Below, one piece after another: positions 1-5,836 of a DNA stretch of 10,510 nucleotides (positions are counted from its first letter, which is position 1; each line of letters opens with the position of its first letter). The stretch comes from Pavlovales sp. CCMP2436. Lineage: Eukaryota > Haptophyta > Pavlovophyceae > Pavlovales. The notes below the pieces were generated by a model, which worked only from the letters and a program-made list of their open reading frames with translations, was not told the origin of the DNA and made no database searches. The stretch spans positions 63,225 to 73,734 of the forward strand of contig MU631461.1 in NCBI GenBank assembly GCA_026770615.1, read 5' to 3'. The position numbers and the translations under genes are program-made.

Positions 1-580
1 CCACGTTGACGAGCGGAGTGCGAGTGCGCGTACCGATGCGGTTGATAACGGAGCTCTCGTCGACGCGAACATGACGGCTGACCACGAGTTTGCCGGAGGG
101 GTAGAGGCGGATGATTGCGGCCTTGGTGTAGCGGGTGAGTGAACCCAAGGGAGCATTGATCATGTGGCCGCCATCTCCGTAGCCGACGAGGACGCCGTAG
201 GCGGAGCGCGGGTCGAGCTTGAACTTGTGGTCGTGCGTGTCAACGGCCCATGCGTCGGAGCCGAAGGCGCGAAGGTGCGAGAGGTCGGGCCGGCGGCAGA
301 GGATGTGCTGGTAGGACGGGATGCCGTGCGACGAGAGTGAGACAAGCCGGTTGCGAATGTACACGGCGTGGTTGAAAGCGTGCTCGGCATAGCTATCCGA
401 AAGCCCGGCTTGAGCGAGTAGAGCGCGAGCGTCGCGCGTGATCGTCCCAATGTAGCGCTCAGCGTGCGCGTTGAGCTCAGGCGTGCGGGCAGGCGTGATC
501 TCAGAGCCGCCGATGCCGTTGTCGCGCAGGATGTTGTTCCAGCGCGAGCTGTCAAATTCTTTGGCGCCGTCGAGTCGAAA
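1..580 (-). pseudogene. Integrase catalytic core (C-terminal half) and post-integrase region, in shifted frame
   Basis: In the frame one base over from the upstream gag-pol, the minus strand has no stop from about 580 to the left edge. It reads RLDGAKEF (second catalytic Asp at 569-571), then TPELNAHAER (third catalytic Glu at 458-460), then VYIRNRL, and the copia post-integrase block LRAFGSDAW...KLDPRSAYGVLVGY. These match the family consensus DNGxEF, NGxAER, AxYIxNR and FGxxxY...RxxxGxxxGY. The second and third acidic residues are intact. The run ends near SRHVRVDES, the usual lead into the RT region, which is outside the window. I call it a broken part of the same gene, not a separate gene. 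A sequencing or assembly indel is an alternative explanation. Confidence 0.85.
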
Positions 581-3212
581 CTACCGTGTAGTGCTGGATG
601 TCCTCGAGAAACTTGATGAGAAAGTCGGGCGCCTGCGAGCAGTTCTCGAGGCGGTAGATCAAGCCGTAGTTGGACTTCTGCTCGAGGAAGAGGATGAAGT
701 AGTAGCCCATCTCGGGGTCATCCGTACGGAAGGACTCCAGAGAGTTGATGGGGCCAATCATCTCAACGGAGACGGTGTCGAAGACTTGGCCTGGTTGGTG
801 CCGAGCGTCGCCGAAGGGGAGCTTGGTCGCCTTGCCCTCAACGCAGGCCGGGCAGATCTGCTTGAGGCGGCGCGTCGTCAGGAGGCCGTCCGTGGCCTTG
901 ATTGTCAAGTTGATCGTATGCGTCGAAGCATGTCCTAGGCGAGCGTGTAGTATGCGCTTGTCCGTCGTCATAGCGGTGGAGCCGTCGTCGAGAGGTAGTA
1001 GGCGGGCAGCTGCGCTTGCCGAGCACTCGGAGCAAGTCTCTGAGTCGGCGTAGTCCGTCTGCACGGCTGCCGTCGGCGGAGCTGAGCCGATGGAGATGGG
1101 GGCGACGAGGACGTCCGGCATCGTCTTGAAGACGGAGAGCGCGATGCACATATTCTTCAGTTTGATGATGCCCTGCGCCGTGATCAAGTAGCGGCCCTGC
1201 TGGAGGTCGAGGGAGAGGCCGTTGATGTTAATCTTGGACGGTCGAGACAGGTTGATGAGGTCGGCGTTCCATTGCGAGAGCAAGTCGGACTCATTGAAGA
1301 TCATGACCTTGATGTCGTCAGTGACGTGGAAGTCCTTGAGCGTCGCGATCGCCAGCGTGTTGTCAACCGTGCGGTAGGCGAGGTGCAGTGTTCCGACGTA
1401 CTTGCACTTGATGATCCCAGCGTTGGCAGCTGATACCTGCGTGGTCGTTGCGACGACGTCGGTCAGGAATGGAAGGAAGTCCATCGGGCCGAGGTGAAGC
1501 AAGGACCCAGAGTCGCACAAGCCGGTGTCGCCCATCTGCGCGATGGGGCCGCTGTAGCCCTTGTCGAACATGCTCTTTATCTTGGAGATCTCGGCCGGGA
1601 TGGTGATCGTCGCTAAGCCAAAGTTGGCGGCTGGCACGTCGATAGCGAAGACGTTGGCGACAACCTTGTGCGGCTTGGCCGAGAGCAGGTAGGTCGAGGC
1701 GAGCAAGTAGATCGCGACGAGCAGCGCGACGAGCAGCGAGAGCTTGGCCAGGCTGAGAAGCTTGAAGGTCTTGGAGACTGGCTTGACGTCGGCAAGGAAC
1801 ACGAACGGGTTCGCGTCGGCGATGGACACGAACGGATTTGCGTCGGCGTAGAACGAAGGCACGGGCTCGACGAGGTTGTCGTCCAAGGGCTCGCGCTCGC
1901 TGTCGTAGTAGTACAAATCGAACTTGAGCTTGGCCGCCGCCGAGAGGTCGAGCGGCTCGAGGTCGTAGGAGTCCGCCGCGATGACGCAGTCGTGGTAGTA
2001 CATATCGAACTTGAGCTGCTCCGCCGCCGAGAGGTTGAGCGGCTCGAGCTGCGGCTTGGGCTTGACCGAGTCCGCCGCGATGATGGTCACCACGCGCGCG
2101 TTGTAGATGGACGGGCCCGTGTTGATCGCGAAGGCGCCCTTGAAGGGAGCAGAGTAGGGGTCGTGCGCGACCTGCACGATGCTGACCGACTTCTTGTGCA
2201 CGGGCTGCGTGACGTTGGAGCCGTTGTGAGTCGACTGCGAGCGCGGCATGACAAAGTTGGGGCACTCGCTCGGGTCGTGTTCGGAGGGGAGGTCACGCAC
2301 GCGGCACTGGAAGCAGCTCGGCTTGCGGGAAGCGGTGAGCGTGTTCTCGCCCCCGCCGCGGCCGCGCGAGCTTCCAGTGCTACTGCGCGTGCCGCCGCGC
2401 GCGCTGCGGCCGACGTGCGCGCCTCCGCGGCCCATGCGCGCGTCGGTGCCGGCGCCGATGTAGTTCACGCGCTGGTTGAGGCGCGTGTCGGAGATGCCGG
2501 GGTTGTTGACAAGAGTGATCGAGTTGAGGCTCTCGCGGAGGGAGAGCAGCACGTCAATGGCAGGCTTCGACGCGTTGTTGGGGTCGTTGATGGTCGACTG
2601 AACAAGCGCAGCGAATTCCTGGCCGAGTCCCTTGAGCGAGATAAGCAGAAAGATGTCCTCCGGCTTGAGCTTAAGGTGGGCGATGGAGTTGAAGGAGCGC
2701 TGCACGCGGTCGAGCCACTGTAGCGGTGTCTCGCGCGCCTGGCGCGCGAGCGGGATGAAGTTCAGCATGCACGCCGCACGAGACGTGCCAGACATGCCGA
2801 GGCAGTGCGACTGCAGGCAGCTGAAGAACCCAGAGAAGCTGATGACGCCGCCCACTTTGGTCGCGTAGGCCTTGTGCATCACCGCGCTGAGGATTGTCGG
2901 GTTGATAGCCTGCGTGAAGTAGTCCATCGTCTTGGCCTGGGACAGGAAGCGCATCTCGTAGTCCTTGAGCGCCTTCAGGAACAGCGTGTCAAGATCACCC
3001 TTAGGGTAGAGCGGCTTGTCAGAGTCGTCGACATCGTCGGGCTCGGGGTACTCGAGCGGGACGACGACGGGGTTGCCCTCCAAGATTTTCCCAGGCGGGG
3101 GCACAGTGAAGACGAAGCTCAAGTCGATCTCGTCGTCCGACTGCAGGATCATAATGAGCATCGTGAGCCAGATCGGAAACATCTGCGCATCCTTGAGGGT
3201 GCAGTGCTGCAT
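552..3212 (-). CDS. Gag-Pol polyprotein (Gag, protease, N-terminal half of integrase), copia type
   Basis: This is the copia polyprotein for particle assembly, self-cleavage and cDNA integration. The frame is open from 3290, but the first ATG is at 3212, which I take as the start. Numbering from the codon at 3290: a Gag N-terminus resembling the copia Gag family (FPIWLTMLIMIL, 38-49); Gag helices to about 265; a basic RG-rich stretch (286-314); a zinc-knuckle-like C326/C329/H338/C343; a linker with two tandem repeats (415-463 and 482-505); a hydrophobic segment (517-537); the protease DSG triplet (593-595, at 1506-1514); the HHCC finger H782/H787/C813/C816 followed by GKATKLPF; and the integrase core start SVEMIGP (841-847). 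The normal first Asp of the DDE triad reads as Glu843. The frame stops at 552-554 just after a frame change, and the integrase continues in the next frame. Confidence 0.88.
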   Translation of the reverse strand: MQHCTLKDAQMFPIWLTMLIMILQSDDEIDLSFVFTVPPPGKILEGNPVVVPLEYPEPDDVDDSDKPLYPKGDLDTLFLKALKDYEMRFLSQAKTMDYFTQAINPTILSAVMHKAYATKVGGVISFSGFFSCLQSHCLGMSGTSRAACMLNFIPLARQARETPLQWLDRVQRSFNSIAHLKLKPEDIFLLISLKGLGQEFAALVQSTINDPNNASKPAIDVLLSLRESLNSITLVNNPGISDTRLNQRVNYIGAGTDARMGRGGAHVGRSARGGTRSSTGSSRGRGGGENTLTASRKPSCFQCRVRDLPSEHDPSECPNFVMPRSQSTHNGSNVTQPVHKKSVSIVQVAHDPYSAPFKGAFAINTGPSIYNARVVTIIAADSVKPKPQLEPLNLSAAEQLKFDMYYHDCVIAADSYDLEPLDLSAAAKLKFDLYYYDSEREPLDDNLVEPVPSFYADANPFVSIADANPFVFLADVKPVSKTFKLLSLAKLSLLVALLVAIYLLASTYLLSAKPHKVVANVFAIDVPAANFGLATITIPAEISKIKSMFDKGYSGPIAQMGDTGLCDSGSLLHLGPMDFLPFLTDVVATTTQVSAANAGIIKCKYVGTLHLAYRTVDNTLAIATLKDFHVTDDIKVMIFNESDLLSQWNADLINLSRPSKININGLSLDLQQGRYLITAQGIIKLKNMCIALSVFKTMPDVLVAPISIGSAPPTAAVQTDYADSETCSECSASAAARLLPLDDGSTAMTTDKRILHARLGHASTHTINLTIKATDGLLTTRRLKQICPACVEGKATKLPFGDARHQPGQVFDTVSVEMIGPINSLESFRTDDPEMGYYFILFLEQKSNYGLIYRLENCSQAPDFLIKFLEDIQHYTVVSTRRRQRI
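575..586 (-). other. One-base frame change inside the integrase core
   Basis: Upstream codons read sensibly down to about YTVV (585 and above). The next recognisable codons, RLDGAKEF, are in the frame one base later on the minus strand. An AAA/TTT run at 578-580 is a likely indel site. Copia-type programmed shifts fall at the gag/pol junction, not in the integrase catalytic core, so a mutation or sequence error is more likely than recoding. Confidence 0.75.
1680..1742 (-). other. Predicted membrane-spanning segment in Gag-Pol
   Basis: Residues 517-537 (numbered from 3290) read LSLLVALLVAIYLLASTYLLS: 21 residues with no charge, flanked by K510/K516 before and K539/H541/K542 after. It sits between the zinc-knuckle region and the protease DSG. 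This looks like a single transmembrane helix. Membrane segments are not a normal part of the Gag-protease linker in copia elements, as far as I know. The membrane role is inference from hydrophobicity only. Confidence 0.6.
1776..1847 (-). repeat. 27-bp in-frame minisatellite (ADANPFV repeats)
   Basis: A nine-residue period runs ADANPFVSI, ADANPFVFL, then a decayed ADVKPVSK. At the DNA level a similar ACGAACGG(G/A)TT(C/T)GCGTCGGCG unit recurs on the plus strand. It lies directly before the hydrophobic segment of the polyprotein. Confidence 0.75.
1902..2048 (-). repeat. 87-bp in-frame tandem duplication in the Gag-protease linker
   Basis: The linker encodes LEPLNLSAAEQLKFDMYYHD and then, 29 residues later, LEPLDLSAAAKLKFDLYYYD. 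The DNA copies are also close; the flanking GAGTCCGCCGCGATGA recurs with the same 87-nt period. The frame is kept, so the duplication was tolerated or useful. Both units are acidic and tyrosine-rich. Confidence 0.8.
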
Positions 3213-3340
3213 GCGGCGGGAAGTGCCGCTGGACTCCGAAGCCCTGCAGGTCCACCATATTGAGAGGCTAGCGGTGTTGACCGCAAGCACGAGCTAAGAA
3301 ATGATTGGAGTCCGAGACGCGTGAGCGTCGAAGGCAGCTA

Positions 3341-3352
3341 GAGAGAGAGAGA
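3341..3352. repeat. (GA)n short tandem repeat in LTR
   Basis: A GA run flanked by AGCT on both sides (CT run on the coding strand of the element), inside the putative U5/leader region. Confidence 0.8.
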
Positions 3353-3571
3353 GCTACGAAGAGTCAAGATGCTCGGAAAGTTCCCCGGATCCGAGTGTTT
3401 TTCAACGCTCTGGTTCGGGTTTCAGAACCATTCGGGGGCGGACGTATAACTAGAATTTTACACACAGACAAGGTGTACCAAGATCTCTCTGTAAGTAGAG
3501 GCCCTGAGAACAGAACTGAAGAGGCACGAAGAGCAGCCGCAGAAGCCTCGAGCAAGCAGCTAGGCCTAGGG

Positions 3572-3582
3572 ATATTTAAATC
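3572..3582 (-). promoter_or_regulatory. TATA-like box in the putative LTR
   Basis: ATATTTAAAT is an AT island in an otherwise mixed-composition LTR, flanked by GGG/CCC. It lies about 360 bp upstream of the gag ATG at 3212, and transcription starting shortly downstream would leave a plausible R-U5. Palindromic, so direction is taken from context. Confidence 0.35.
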
Positions 3583-3649
3583 CCGGGCGTACAAAATCAG
3601 GATGTCAGACAGAGCCTAAGTGAGAGGACACTTGGACTCCCGATAGAGT

Positions 3650-3684
3650 GTATGTGTGTATGTGTGTGTGTGTGTGTGTGTGTG
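3650..3684. repeat. (TG)n microsatellite
   Basis: An interrupted then pure TG run (TATGTGTGTATGTG then uninterrupted TG to 3684) directly abuts the outer edge of the putative LTR. Confidence 0.95.
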
Positions 3685-3715
3685 TTTGAGATTGCCCACC
3701 GCAGGCATCTCAGTA

Positions 3716-3742
3716 CTGGGGGTCGCGGGCAATAAAGAAACC
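3716..3742 (+). repeat. TIR-like repeat, copy 1 (GTCGCGGGCAATAAAGAAACC)
   Basis: Begins CTGGGGGTCGCGGGCAATAA. It matches, in inverted orientation, the copies at 5061-5081 and 5289-5311, and in direct orientation the copy at 4917-4941. A shorter ATTGCCCACCGC at 3691-3702 faces it. The partner pairs could be ends of short non-autonomous DNA transposons. I see no matching 8-bp target duplication. Confidence 0.55.
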
Positions 3743-3748
3743 GTAGCG

Positions 3749-4215
3749 TTACAGCGCTCGCCAAGTTTGTTGACTTGTTGGAAAAATCGAAGGCCGAAAA
3801 TATCGCGTTTTTCTTCGCTGGCGCGCAAAAAATATGGCAAATCCTTCATTTCGGGCTCACATACAGGCCGGCCAAATATTTGTATTGGTATCGACGATAC
3901 TGATTAAATTGACGGAACGCGCGCGCAGATTAAAAAAATGGTCAAAACACACGCGTAACGACACCATCCTTAAATTCTGTGGACGGATCTACTTTTTAAA
4001 CCCACCCCGTGAGTGAACAACCTGAGTAAAACCTGAGGCCCCTCACATTGCAATGGACTAAACTCGTGGATGATCAACATGAGGCCAATGTACAGCTTAA
4101 GATTTGGCCGGGATGAAGGATTTGCGATATTTTTTGCGCGCCAGCGAAGAAAATCGCGATATTTTTCAGCCCTCGATTTTTCCAACAGGTTAACAAATTT
4201 GGCGAGCGGTGTAAG
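3749..4215. repeat. Large imperfect inverted repeat (arms about 3749-3878 and 4099-4215)
   Basis: The reverse complement of 4113-4215 aligns with 3749-3850 over about 100 bases with few mismatches. Shared blocks include TTGTTGGAAAAATCGA (with small differences around it), CTTCGCTGGCGCGCAAAAAA and AAATCCTTCAT. The match resumes at CCGGCCAAAT (about 3870-3879) after an 18-nt insert in the left arm. The spacer of about 220 bp shows no gene. The arms are AT-rich with CpG-rich patches. Likely a foldback or MITE-type element, or two inverted insertions of one repeat. Confidence 0.75.
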
Positions 4216-4299
4216 GAACTGAGCCTCATTTTTGTTTGCCCGAAGAAACCGAGCCTGCTCGAAAGCCAGCTTCTTATAGTGAATAAGAAACTGAGGGTA
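4213..4299. repeat. Cluster of AAGAAACTGAGCCTC-type repeats
   Basis: Units AAGGAACTGAGCCTC (4213-4227), AAGAAACCGAGCCTG (4243-4257) and AATAAGAAACTGAGGG (4282-4297). A 7-bp palindrome TTCTTAT/ATAAGAA (4271-4277 and 4283-4289) joins two units back to back. Related units recur at 4951-4965 and 5029-5051. Confidence 0.6.
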
Positions 4300-4401
4300 G
4301 GGTCCGGGGGAGGGGGTCAAATCCGAATTAGTGGCCAGTCCGGGGAGAAATTCGATATACGTCCGGTGAAAATCCTCCGGAGCAACTCAGGAACCGGAGG
4401 T

Positions 4402-4472
4402 GGTGCCGTGGAGTTAGTCGCAGATTCGTGAATGAAGCGGTTTCACGATTCTGCGAATAACTCCGCAGCACC
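4402..4472. repeat. Strong hairpin, 31-bp arms and 9-nt loop
   Basis: Arms 4402-4432 and 4442-4472 pair at 27 of 31 positions around the loop 4433-4441. The left arm contains GAGTTAGTCGCAGATTCGTG and the right arm its near complement. One further position could form a G-U pair in RNA. Partial pairing may extend outward to about 4398/4476. It could be a structured RNA, a small-RNA precursor or a palindromic transposon core. No promoter was recognised, so the class is left open. Confidence 0.75.
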
Positions 4473-4737
4473 GCTTGGGGAACCTTGACTGCTTTCTTTT
4501 CGCTTCCAAACGCTAACAATCAGAAGTATTAGTGACAATAAGTATGTTGTCGACCCTAGAGGCACCTGAGAGGCACACCAAAGGTGGGCTCCGACCGTCG
4601 AGGAGGGCTTTATCTGACATCAGCTATCGACACTTAGCGCGCATGGGTGACCAATGTCTACTTCTTCGTCCCGGCCACCACTTTCCTCCCTCCCCAGTGC
4701 GAAATCGCGCCACTTATAATTCGAATTTCGACCCGGA

Positions 4738-4775
4738 GGGGGGGGGGGGGTATCTACTGGGAGGTCCCCCCCCCC
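4738..4775. repeat. G13 / C10 homopolymer palindrome
   Basis: Thirteen G (4738-4750), a 15-nt spacer, then ten C (4766-4775). It can form a G:C hairpin, and the G run alone is quadruplex-prone. Run lengths are prone to sequencing error. Confidence 0.85.
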
Positions 4776-4838
4776 GCGTCGAAGAAAAGAATGACTTTTC
4801 GGGAGCTCACTCACGCAATTTGTACATAAAAACGAATC

Positions 4839-4880
4839 CTGGAGCCTGGGCCTGGAGCCTGGAGCCTGAGCCTGGAGCCG
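4839..4880. repeat. GGAGCCTG-type minisatellite
   Basis: About six to seven 6-7-nt units of CTGGAGC / CTGGGC / CTGAGC in a row, about 42 bp. Confidence 0.8.
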
Positions 4881-4916
4881 TAGATGCCCTGGCGTCTGAT
4901 TGTCCGGGAGGCAATA

Positions 4917-5081
4917 CAGGGGATCGCAGGCAATAAGAAACCGTCGTGTTAAGAAACTGAGCCTCGTTTTTTTGTCCTTCAATAGTAATTTTAATCAAAA
5001 TTTAACCATGGTTTGTATGTAATTTGCTAAGAAACTCAGCCTCAGCCTCAAAACCCGCCGTTCTTATTGCCCGCGATCCTG
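4917..5081. repeat. MITE-like unit with TIRs (CAGGGGATCGC... / ...GCGATCCTG)
   Basis: Left end CAGGGGATCGCAGGCAATAA (4917 on) and right end TTCTTATTGCCCGCGATCCT (5061 on) are inverted copies, about 21 bp with few differences. The interior (165 bp in all) is AT-rich with no coding capacity and holds AAGAAACTGAGCCTC (4951-4965). A CAGGG-type end is reminiscent of hAT superfamily termini, but the flanks (AGGCAATA and CTGATCTG) do not form an 8-bp target duplication. The superfamily is therefore unproven. Confidence 0.5.
5037..5081 (+). repeat. Direct repeat, copy A (partner 5266-5311)
   Basis: CAGCCTCAGCCTCAA is followed by a C/G-rich joint and then TTCTTATTGCCCGC. The same arrangement recurs at 5266-5311, at about 85% identity by eye. 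The unit therefore includes more than the TIR core. Confidence 0.75.
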
Positions 5082-5265
5082 CTGATCTGAGCGTTGCGAC
5101 GCCTATTGCCTGATGCAAACCGTAGTCAGCTGCGCTGGCTTGGGCGCCAATGTTAGTTATGTTCACGCCCACTTTTTTGAATATTTTAATTAATATGAAG
5201 GGCGCCGGAGGCTTTATGAAACTGAACCTGCTGCTCCGCTGACCCTAAGAAACAGCTGAATAACG

Positions 5266-5311
5266 CAGCCTCAGCCTCAAATCCGGGGTTCTTATTGCCC
5301 GCAACCCCCTG
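5266..5311 (+). repeat. Direct repeat, copy B with TIR-like end (...GCAACCCCCTG)
   Basis: Second copy of CAGCCTCAGCCTCAA...TTCTTATTGCCCGC, ending CAACCCCCTG at 5311. Its reverse complement CAGGGGGTTGCGGGCAATAA pairs with copy 1 at 3716 as an outer inverted repeat, about 1.6 kb apart. Confidence 0.7.
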
Positions 5312-5319
5312 TATGCGAA

Positions 5320-5700
5320 CGAATGGTTAAGGATGCGTCTCAACCTTCGCCTACCTTTACCAACCTTCACCGGCACCATCCTCGACGCCGCACTCGGAGT
5401 CAAAATAATAATTTATGTGACACAGGCTGACCCAAGGATAAAAAGTCGGGAATTAAGACTGACGAAACCAAAACGGCGTGGGAAGAGGAGAAAGGGGAAG
5501 TGAGCGCGAGGGTGTGGGCGTGGTGGAGATGGGAATGGTGGCAGCGGCAGCCGCAGCAGCTCGAAAGAAGGAGGCGGTAAGCTGTGGTGAAAGTCGAACG
5601 TGGGCGGCTGGGACGAGGACGAAAGCGGCACATAGAAGGCGGCGGCGGCGGCGACAATTTGGCAAGGACATCGGCGTGTCCGGCAACTCAAAGATATAAA
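5320..5700. other. Non-coding, purine- and GGC-rich stretch
   Basis: No gene seen. The plus strand is purine-rich (GAAGAGGAGAAAGGGGAAG around 5483-5501) with GCAGCGGCAGCCGCAGCAGC (about 5541-5560) and a (GGC)n run (5638-5653). Short open frames in several registers follow from this low complexity. Confidence 0.6.
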
Positions 5701-5705
5701 AAAAA
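5695..5705 (+). promoter_or_regulatory. TATA-like / A-tract element
   Basis: TATAAAAAAAA lies at the junction between the purine-rich stretch and the start of the A/C-rich LINE, about 130 bp before the ORF1 ATG. It could be a TATA box for rightward transcription, or an A-tail left by an older retroposon. Neither is shown by sequence alone. Confidence 0.25.
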
Positions 5706-5723
5706 TTCAGTAGTGGTCACGAA

Positions 5724-5747
5724 GCTCCACATCCTGCTCCACATCCT
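5724..5747 (+). repeat. 12-bp tandem duplication GCTCCACATCCT x2
   Basis: Two perfect adjacent copies of GCTCCACATCCT near the presumed 5' end of the LINE. Confidence 0.9.
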
Positions 5748-5836
5748 GCACCTCTAACCGGGCAAGCTCACTACGCCACGCCCCAAGCTACCCGCAGGGC
5801 GCCTCCTGGCGCCCAGAACGCAGGGGGCGAGCCGCA

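Larger units (their letters stand above)
1..3645 (-). mobile_element. Ty1/copia-type LTR retrotransposon, 5' portion (LTR, gag, protease, integrase)
   Basis: The minus strand reads, in order, a probable 5' LTR, a Gag with a zinc-knuckle-like motif, an aspartic protease motif (DSG), a GAG-pre-integrase HHCC finger and an integrase core. Integrase lying before RT is the copia (Pseudoviridae) order; Ty3/gypsy elements place integrase after RT. The left window edge cuts the element after the post-integrase region, so RT, RNase H and the 3' LTR are not seen. The copy carries one frame change inside the integrase (about 575-586) and so is probably not functional as sequenced. The internal region is visibly GC-rich, unlike the A/C-rich LINE to its right. 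Confidence 0.9.
3302..3645 (-). repeat. Probable 5' LTR of the copia element
   Basis: The stretch sits directly upstream of gag. Its plus-strand left end is TGATTGGAGTCC (3302-3313) and its right end GGACTCCCGATA (3634-3645). These are imperfect inverted ends sharing GGAGTCC, as LTR ends do. It contains a TATA-like box in the right orientation. The outer end lacks the usual TG, so it is either mutated or the true end is the CA at 3629-3630. The partner LTR is out of the window, so the boundary cannot be confirmed. No standard tRNA primer-binding site (TGG...) is visible just inside the LTR. Confidence 0.45.

Noticed and set aside
160..555. 131-codon minus-strand frame at the left, Ser/Thr-rich
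   Set aside because: Off-frame reading. The integrase homology (RLDGAKEF, NAHAER, VYIRNRL) is in a different register over the same bases.
1363..2265. 300-codon minus-strand frame overlapping gag-pol in another register
   Set aside because: Alanine/arginine/glutamine-rich product typical of an off-frame reading; protease and tandem peptide repeats lie in the other frame.
1668..2723. 351-codon open frame on the plus strand, opposite gag-pol
   Set aside because: Antisense shadow of a GC-rich coding region. The product is Arg/Val/Glu/Ala-rich with no domain, and the minus strand carries clear copia motifs over the same bases.
3305..3619. 104-codon plus-strand frame in the putative LTR
   Set aside because: No recognisable domain, low-complexity ERERATK-type product over a GA repeat, and located in an LTR.
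3970..4320. 116-codon minus-strand frame (PLAKFVNLLEKSRAEKYRDF) that looks protein-like
   Set aside because: It lies over the right arm of the inverted repeat and over AAGAAACTGAG repeats. The KNEAQFL peptide recurs only because the DNA repeat recurs at about 4970. No support for a gene.
3970..4600. tRNA or 5S-type RNA gene at the hairpin region
   Set aside because: No cloverleaf, no A/B box pair and no T-loop consensus recognised around the 4402-4472 hairpin.
4532..4998. Several 60-134-codon frames on both strands around the G13/C10 run
   Set aside because: They translate homopolymers and the GGAGCCT minisatellite in different registers; no conserved domain.
3646..5311. CRISPR-like array from the recurring short repeats
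   Set aside because: Repeats are in mixed orientations, irregularly spaced and diverged; no cas genes and a eukaryotic context.
5400..5699. Overlapping 73-92-codon frames on both strands in the purine-rich stretch
   Set aside because: Low complexity (Ser/Pro/Arg runs); open in several registers at once, as expected from biased composition.
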